Of a stretch of 49,144 bases of DNA, positions 44,554-49,144 are shown in pieces. How positions within the stretch are numbered: position 1 is the stretch's first letter; each line of letters begins with the position of its first letter. This DNA is from Burkholderiales bacterium (lineage in GTDB: Bacteria > Pseudomonadota > Gammaproteobacteria > Burkholderiales > Burkholderiaceae_C): assembly GCA_028864885.1 (NCBI GenBank), contig JAGWLR010000014.1, forward strand, positions 1 to 49,144, given 5' to 3'. A program made the position numbers and the translations under genes. The notes below the pieces were generated by a model, which searched no databases, was not told the DNA's origin, and saw nothing but the letters and a program-made list of their open reading frames with translations.

Positions 44554-45324
44554 ATGAGCCTTAAAGACCCCAACCCCGTCAACCCGAACGCCAAGAAGCG
44601 CGTTGCCATCGTCATCGCCAACCCGGCAGTGTCCAGCACCACCGGCTGGCCGGTGGGCTTCTGGTGGAGCGAGCTGCCCCACCCCTACCACGTGTTCACC
44701 GAAGTGGGCTACGAAGTGGAGGTGTTCAGCCCCGCTGGCGGCAAGTGCGAAGCCGACGGCATGAGCGACCCGAGTGATGCCAGCGGCTACAGCAAGACCG
44801 ACCTGATCAGCCAGGGCTTCATCCACACGCCCGAACTCAAGGCGCTGGTGGACAACACGAAGAAAGTGGCAGACATCGACGTAGCCGCGTTCGACGCCAT
44901 TGTGGTGGCTGGTGGCCAGGCGCCGATGTTCAGCTTTGAGCAGGCGACCGACCTGCACGCCAAGTTTGCCGAGTTCCATGGCGCGGGCAAGGTGGCTGCC
45001 GCCCTGTGCCACGGCGTGGCGGTGCTGGCCTACGCCAAGGACAGCGCGGGCGAGTACATCGCCAAGGGCAAGACCGTCACCGGCTTTGCCAACTGCGAAG
45101 AAGACTTTGCCGACAACGCGGTGTGGACCTACAACATGCTGCCGCGCGGCACGCACATCATGCCTTGGCGCATCGAGGACCGGCTCAAGGAACTGGGTGC
45201 CAACTACGTGCAGGCCGGCATGTGGCGCGGCTTTGCGGTACGTGATGGCAACCTCATCACCGGCCAGCAGAACTTCTCGGGCGAAGAGACTGCGCGCCTG
45301 GTGGTCGAGACGCTCGGGCGCTGA
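44554..45324 (+). CDS. DJ-1/PfpI (type 1 glutamine amidotransferase-like) family protein
   Basis: A 256-residue protein. The nucleophile cysteine lies in the elbow AAALCHGVAVLAYAK (about residues 147-161), preceded by VVAGGQAPMF. The long form with GFWWSELPHPYHVFTEVGYEVEVFSPAGG resembles Hsp31/glyoxalase-III-like members. These act on methylglyoxal or repair glycated proteins, but the precise activity here is not shown. GGAG lies 7 bases before the ATG. It starts the operon facing away from the LysR gene. Confidence 0.85.
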   Translation: MSLKDPNPVNPNAKKRVAIVIANPAVSSTTGWPVGFWWSELPHPYHVFTEVGYEVEVFSPAGGKCEADGMSDPSDASGYSKTDLISQGFIHTPELKALVDNTKKVADIDVAAFDAIVVAGGQAPMFSFEQATDLHAKFAEFHGAGKVAAALCHGVAVLAYAKDSAGEYIAKGKTVTGFANCEEDFADNAVWTYNMLPRGTHIMPWRIEDRLKELGANYVQAGMWRGFAVRDGNLITGQQNFSGEETARLVVETLGR

Positions 45325-45332
45325 GCGGGGGC

Positions 45333-46196
45333 ATGATGAATCACCGTCCCAACATCCTCATCACCGGTGCCACGGGCAATATCGGCCGCGCTTTGGTTGC
45401 CCAGTTGGCGCAGATGGCATCGGTGCAAGTGCTTGCAGCCTCGCCCAAAGGGCAGCCGGTCGCGGGCGTATCCAGCCGTGCGCTCAATCTGCTCGATGCG
45501 ACTTCAGCGCAGGCGGCCATGCAGGGCATCGACCGCCTGTTCCTGTTGACTCCTGCACATCCTGAGATGGAAGCGATGACCGCCCACGCTGTACAGGCGG
45601 CGCAGGCGGCGGGGGTGCGCCACATCGTACGCGTCTCCGGCGCGGGGGCAGAGCCCGCGTCAGACATCGCCATTGCGCGCCTACAGGGCCGCTGCGACCA
45701 GATCGTCATCGACTCGGGGCTGACTTACACCCTGCTGCGCCCCAAGAACTTCATGCAGAACTTCACCACCTTCCTGCGGGACATGATCCGCGCTGGAACG
45801 GTGTATTCCTCGCAGGGCGATGGCCGCGTGCCCTTCATCGATGCGCGGGACATCGCCGCTGTGGCGGCCAAGGTGTTGATCGAGCCTGCCGCCCACTCGG
45901 GTCAGGCTTACACCCTGACCGGGCCCGAGGCGCTCACCCATGCCAAGGCGCTGGCCGAGATCGAGCAGGCCATCGGACGCAAGGTTTCGCTGGTGCCGAT
46001 CAGCGAGGATCAGGCTATCGAGGGCATGCGTCAGATGGGCATGCCGGAGCCGATGGTGCAGGCCATGTCGAGTCTGAACCGCGTAATTGCGGCCGGTTGG
46101 GTGGCGGAAGTCACCGACGACGTGCCGCGCCTTCTGGGTCGGCCCGCCACACGCTGGGCCGACTTCGTGGCCGAGCACCGCAACGTGTGGCGATGA
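45333..46196 (+). CDS. NmrA-like NAD(P)-binding oxidoreductase
   Basis: A 287-residue atypical short-chain dehydrogenase with the nucleotide motif LITGATGNIGRALVAQL at about 9-25. A VRVSGAGAEP stretch and LRPKNFMQNF follow, as in NmrA/quinone oxidoreductase-like proteins such as QorB. The catalytic YxxxK pair is not evident, consistent with the NmrA-type subfamily. It follows the DJ-1 gene by 8 bases and overlaps the next start by 4 bases. Confidence 0.85.
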   Translation: MMNHRPNILITGATGNIGRALVAQLAQMASVQVLAASPKGQPVAGVSSRALNLLDATSAQAAMQGIDRLFLLTPAHPEMEAMTAHAVQAAQAAGVRHIVRVSGAGAEPASDIAIARLQGRCDQIVIDSGLTYTLLRPKNFMQNFTTFLRDMIRAGTVYSSQGDGRVPFIDARDIAAVAAKVLIEPAAHSGQAYTLTGPEALTHAKALAEIEQAIGRKVSLVPISEDQAIEGMRQMGMPEPMVQAMSSLNRVIAAGWVAEVTDDVPRLLGRPATRWADFVAEHRNVWR

Positions 46197-46450
46197 ACGG
46201 CGAGACCACCATGCCTGCCGAGCCGGTCACCGAGCTGATCCGTCGCCGCGTCAAAGCGGGCCGGGAGCTTGAGTACGAAGCCTGGCTGCAACGCCTTCAG
46301 GCCGAGGCCCGCTCGTTGCCGGGTTACCTGGGGGTGACCACGCAGGCTGATGACTTGGTGGGTCATGCCGTGGATCACCCAGCGACTGTCGCCCTGGATT
46401 TACCCCCGATAAAAGATGTCTTGAACGCAATCACAGGAGAAAAATCATGA
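46193..46450 (+). pseudogene. Shortened antibiotic biosynthesis monooxygenase-domain protein
   Basis: An 85-codon reading that starts like an ABM-domain protein (MPAEPVTELIRRRVKAGRELEYEAWLQRLQAEARSLPGYLGV). After about residue 48 it turns into a short unrelated tail (QADDLVGHAVDHPATVALDL...). Full proteins of this type are 90-190 residues and often end in membrane helices, so an internal deletion has probably removed most of the domain. The ATG overlaps the upstream stop (ATGA), and its own stop overlaps the next start, so translational coupling is kept. It could still be translated as a small protein. Confidence 0.55.
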
Positions 46451-47076
46451 GCATTTCGGTCATTGGAGCCGGTAACGTCGGCATGGCTTTGGGCCACGCC
46501 TTCACCCAGCGCGGCGAAACCGTCGTTTTTGGTTTGCCCGAACCTGAGAAATACCAGTCAGCTGTTTCAGCCCTAGGGCCGCTGGCAAAGGTCACATCCA
46601 CGGCGCAGGCCATTGCCGCCAGCAATGTGATCATCCTGGCGGTACCCTACGCGGCGGTGGCGGGCATCGCCCAGAGTGTGTCGGATTGGCAGGACAAAAT
46701 CCTGGTGGATGCGACCAATCCACTGGCACCTGGCCTGGCCGGTTTGACGGTCGGCACCACCACCTCAGGTGCCGAAGAACTGGCCAAGCTCGCCCGTGGC
46801 GCACGGGTGGTCAAAGCCTTCAACACCACCGGGGCCGAGAACATGGCCGATACCCGCTACCCGGGCGGCTCTCCCATGATGCCCCTGTGCGGCGATGACG
46901 CCGACGCGCGCCAGCGCGTGATGGCGCTGGCAACGCTGATTGGTTTCGACGCAGTGGACATGGGGCCGCTGATGGCTGCGCGCTATCTGGAGCCGTTTGC
47001 CATGACCTGGATTCATCTGGCCATCAAGCAAGGCTACGGGCGCAAGTTCGCCTTCGGTATGTTGCGGCGCGGTTGA
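46447..47076 (+). CDS. NADPH-dependent F420 reductase-like oxidoreductase
   Basis: A 209-residue NAD(P)-binding protein with SVIGAGNVGMALGHAFTQRG at the N-terminus. VILAVPYAAVAGI, LVDATNPLAPGL and VVKAFNTTGAENM follow in the order typical of the F420-dependent NADP reductase/NPD family (COG2085). In organisms without F420, relatives act as NADPH-dependent reductases of unknown substrate. Its start overlaps the shortened ABM gene by 4 bases and it ends the four-gene redox cluster. Confidence 0.85.
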   Translation: MSISVIGAGNVGMALGHAFTQRGETVVFGLPEPEKYQSAVSALGPLAKVTSTAQAIAASNVIILAVPYAAVAGIAQSVSDWQDKILVDATNPLAPGLAGLTVGTTTSGAEELAKLARGARVVKAFNTTGAENMADTRYPGGSPMMPLCGDDADARQRVMALATLIGFDAVDMGPLMAARYLEPFAMTWIHLAIKQGYGRKFAFGMLRRG

Positions 47077-47139
47077 AGAGGTGATGCGATGACGACCTCT
47101 CGCACAGCGGGTGATCTACCCGTGCACCCACACGGCCGC

Positions 47140-47335
47140 ACCTCACACTGGGCAAGCGCGGGCGGCCTGCCGGGCCGATGCCGCCGCCGAACCCGGCGTC
47201 AAAGGCGCCGAGCAAGTCTTGGCCGCTCACGCGCTTGGTGGGCAACGCCTGCGTGCCAACTTCGGCGCCACCGCCAGCGGGTGCTTCATGTCGATCATCG
47301 CGCCAGCCGCGAGTGGAAGAAATCCGGCGTGCTCA
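47140..47335 (-). pseudogene. Remnant of an IS5-type transposase gene
   Basis: On the minus strand the reading AGAMIDMKHPLAV (near 47300) and, in another frame, FGGGIGPAGRPRLP (near 47165) resemble two adjacent blocks of an IS5-family transposase N-terminus, where MIDxxHPLAVLA is followed by GGGVSNAGRPRLP. Sequence between them is shortened and frameshifted, and nothing recognisable continues on either side. The rest of 47077-47480 holds no gene I can support. Confidence 0.5.
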
Positions 47336-47477
47336 TTGTCCAAATCCCTCGGAAATCACCTCGTCAGAAAACGATTCCAGGGAGATTCGGTGCACCTCGT
47401 TTATCCCAGATCACCAGCATTCATGCAGGTTGCAGCGGTATTGCAGGGCCGACGATTTACCCCACTTTTGCCCCATC

Positions 47478-47515
47478 AAAAATAAAAAAGCACCTAGCCG
47501 CTAGGCTAAGTGCTT
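47478..47515 (-). terminator. Terminator of the (truncated) tRNA-Val, probably bidirectional
   Basis: AAGCAC-c-TAGC / GCTA-a-GTGCTT (47488-47515) forms a stem. In minus-strand sense it is followed by TTTTTTATTTTT, as expected downstream of a tRNA gene read leftward. A TGTTTT also follows in plus sense. Confidence 0.75.
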
Positions 47516-47522
47516 GTTTTCC

Positions 47523-47567
47523 TGGTGGGCGGTGCAGGGTTCGAACCTGCGACCCCTGCCGTGTGAA
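47523..47567 (-). other. tRNA-Val(CAC) 3' half: attachment-site core of an integrative element
   Basis: The minus strand carries the anticodon loop (TTCACAC), anticodon stem 3' side GGCAG, variable loop, complete T-arm (GCAGG TTCGAAC CCTGC), acceptor 3' strand ACCGCCC, and ACCA. The 5' half of the tRNA is missing: bases right of 47567 do not restore the anticodon stem or D-arm. This is the typical result of integrase-mediated insertion at the anticodon loop. The integrase gene begins 118 bases further right. Confidence 0.75.
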
Positions 47568-47579
47568 AGACGGGAAACA

Positions 47580-47636
47580 GGACAACCGTGGACAACGTAG
47601 CACCACATATATCTAGAGAGTAGTCCTTGTTTGTCC
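47580..47636. promoter_or_regulatory. Candidate integrase arm-type binding repeats
   Basis: GGACAAC occurs twice as a direct repeat (47580-47586 and 47590-47596), with an inverted TTGTCC at 47631-47636. All lie between the attachment core and the integrase start, the usual place for arm-type sites. Another GGACAAC lies at 48969-48975, downstream of the integrase. Confidence 0.35.
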
Positions 47637-47684
47637 AGAAAAGTGCGCTTATGATTTTCCTACCTGTTTCCTACCGTAAAAGTC

Positions 47685-48863
47685 ATGGCGTCCAAAGACA
47701 TCAACACCGTCGATGCACGAAGCAAGCTCAAGCCCCAGCGGGAGCCGTACTACGTACGGATCAAGGAAGGCTGCTATCTCGGCTTCAGAAAGATGACCGC
47801 CGACACAGAGGGCACCTGGGTTGCCCGGTGTCGGATTGAGGAAACCGGCAAACAGGCAAAAACCAGTCTTGGCAACTTCCTGGACCTGACGCCCAGCAAG
47901 CGTTATGACGCGGCGCTTGAAAACGCTCAAAAGTGGTTCGACCACCTTGGCATGGGCGGATCAGCCGAGGTCAAGACGGTCAAACAGGCTTGTGAGGCCT
48001 ACGTCCAGCACATCAAGGAAACCAAAGACGAAGCCAAGGGCAAGGACATCGAGGCCCGATTAACCCGGTGGGTCTATTCGCAACCCATCGCCAAAACAGA
48101 ACTGGCCAAACTCAACATGCCCACGGTGGAGGCTTGGCGCAAGAAGCTGGCCGCTACACCAGTAGTTGCCAACCCCTATGCCGAGGAAAAGATCACTCGC
48201 CCACGATCTGCGTCATCTATCAATCGGGACATGACGGCACTACGCGCGGCGCTGAACTACGCCAGAGAACAGGGCAACGTAATGACTGACGTGGCTTGGT
48301 TGAAAGCACTCAAGCCCATCAAGGGCGCAAGCAAGGCGCGTGACGGCTACCTAGATCGTCAACAACGGCGCGACCTTATCAAACACGCCCCGGCTGATCT
48401 GGCCAAGTTCTTGAAGGGCTTGTGCCTGCTACCCCTGCGCCCTGGTGCACTTGCAGGGTTGACCGCTTCCCACTTCGACAAGCGACTGTCTGTGCTGACT
48501 ATTGGCAAAGACAAGCACGGCAAAGACCGCAAGATCACCTTGCCCAAGGACACGGCAGAGTTCTTTAAAGAACAAATCACAGACAAGCTACCGGCGGCGC
48601 CCATCTTCACGATGTCCGATGGCAGGGCGTGGAGCAAGGACTATTGGAAAGGTCCGATCAAGCTGGCCGCGCAGTCTGCCGGATTGCCTGAAAGCACGAC
48701 CGCCTACACATTGCGGCACAGCACCATCACTGACTTAGTTCAGGTACTTGACCTTTTGACGGTTGCACAAATCAGTGGAACATCGGTCCAGATGATTCAG
48801 GCGCACTATGGGCACCTACGCCACGAACGCGCTGCCGAAGCACTTGCAGGGCTGGCGCTGTAA
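47685..48863 (+). CDS. int: Tyrosine recombinase / phage-type integrase
   Basis: A 392-residue site-specific recombinase. An N-terminal arm-binding and SAM-like core-binding region (about 95-205) precedes the catalytic domain. Active-site residues are R252 (LLPLRPGALAGL), a lysine in the beta-hairpin (GKDKHGKDRKITLP), R344 in AYTLRHS (Tyr in place of the first His of the HxxR box), a Gly-Thr at GTS, and nucleophile Y375 in QAHYGHLR. All are present, so it is probably active. It lies next to the tRNA-Val core and reads away from it, into the element that continues past the window. Confidence 0.92.
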   Translation: MASKDINTVDARSKLKPQREPYYVRIKEGCYLGFRKMTADTEGTWVARCRIEETGKQAKTSLGNFLDLTPSKRYDAALENAQKWFDHLGMGGSAEVKTVKQACEAYVQHIKETKDEAKGKDIEARLTRWVYSQPIAKTELAKLNMPTVEAWRKKLAATPVVANPYAEEKITRPRSASSINRDMTALRAALNYAREQGNVMTDVAWLKALKPIKGASKARDGYLDRQQRRDLIKHAPADLAKFLKGLCLLPLRPGALAGLTASHFDKRLSVLTIGKDKHGKDRKITLPKDTAEFFKEQITDKLPAAPIFTMSDGRAWSKDYWKGPIKLAAQSAGLPESTTAYTLRHSTITDLVQVLDLLTVAQISGTSVQMIQAHYGHLRHERAAEALAGLAL

Positions 48864-49144
48864 TCCGAACCGACTAGAACAGCGGCGACAAGGACGAGCA
48901 AATCAAACCGAAAGTGGCATGACGTTCTACGAATTGCGAGGCAACCCAGAACAACACAAAGACGACAAGGACAACTACACCACCGAAATTGCGGCCGAGG
49001 TCGCCTTATTCCGATGAAAAGCACAACGGCTTCCCGCGCAGCGAAGCAACGTCTTCCAAGGGACCTTTAGCCTATCAAGAGGGGTGGCATCTGTAGTTCG
49101 ACACAGACTCCAACTGTGCATAATGGTTTTGGCTAACTAACGAA
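48864..49144. other. Region after the integrase without a supported gene
   Basis: Only short readings are open. One of 32 codons (48919-49017, starting MTFYELRGNPEQ, charged, no recognised family) could be a small protein but has no clear ribosome binding site. A GGACAAC copy lies inside it. I see no terminator. Confidence 0.3.

Noticed and set aside
47089-47616. A 175-codon plus-strand open frame near the tRNA-Val fragment
   Set aside because: It reads through the tRNA fragment, the terminator and the IS remnant and shows no protein-like pattern.

Overview
The window reads as a chromosomal segment of a GC-rich betaproteobacterium of the order Burkholderiales, most like Comamonadaceae and relatives. 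This is inferred from gene families and order, not from rRNA. The main clues are the run gyrA - DUF2059 - serC - pheA - tyrA - aroA/cmk fusion - rpsA - ihfB - lapA - lapB, the proteobacterial-type gshA near gshB and ptsI, and the rsmB - DUF4390 - NtrY-like - NtrX-like block ending at a tRNA-Phe gene.

Layout. Bases 1-5.3 kb: an edge fragment of an IS630-type transposase, fadD with its terminator, a two-gene GMC dehydrogenase unit (Tat-signal small subunit plus FAD subunit), and a CREST/ceramidase-like membrane protein. 5.3-20.7 kb: divergent ompA and gyrA, then a long co-directional run for serine and aromatic amino acid synthesis, ribosomal protein S1, IHF-beta and the LapA/LapB pair, closed by convergent copper chaperone and yifB genes. 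20.7-23.1 kb: glnK-amtB behind a GG-N10-GC sigma-54 promoter and a perfect 17-bp NtrC-type palindrome. 23.1-32.3 kb: gshA, kup, benE, gshB, an ABC-F ATPase (uup) and convergent ptsI. 32.4-38.5 kb: an OlsB-like acyltransferase, rsmB, a DUF4390 protein and a two-component pair, then tRNA-Phe.

From 38.6 kb the DNA is accessory in character. It holds a frameshifted unknown gene abutting the 3' remnant of a Wadjet jetD nuclease gene. Next, on the minus strand, come a PIN-domain protein overlapping an Xre-ImmA/IrrE protein (toxin-antitoxin-like, with a 9-bp inverted repeat upstream), an orphan AbiEi-type regulator, and two overlapping genes with excisionase-like helix-turn-helix domains. A related ~75-bp sequence occurs at both ends of this block. 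A LysR regulator then diverges from a redox cluster (DJ-1/PfpI protein, NmrA-like reductase, shortened monooxygenase-domain protein, F420/NADP-type reductase). The last 2 kb carry an IS5-type transposase remnant and a truncated tRNA-Val(CAC) 3' half with a terminator. A tyrosine integrase follows directly, so a mobile element probably begins at about 47.57 kb and runs off the right edge.

I see no rRNA, CRISPR array or complete new defence system. The best candidates for a second look are the 38.6-43.5 kb block, the tRNA-Val/integrase junction, the glnK control region, and the three linked hairpins between rpsA and ihfB.
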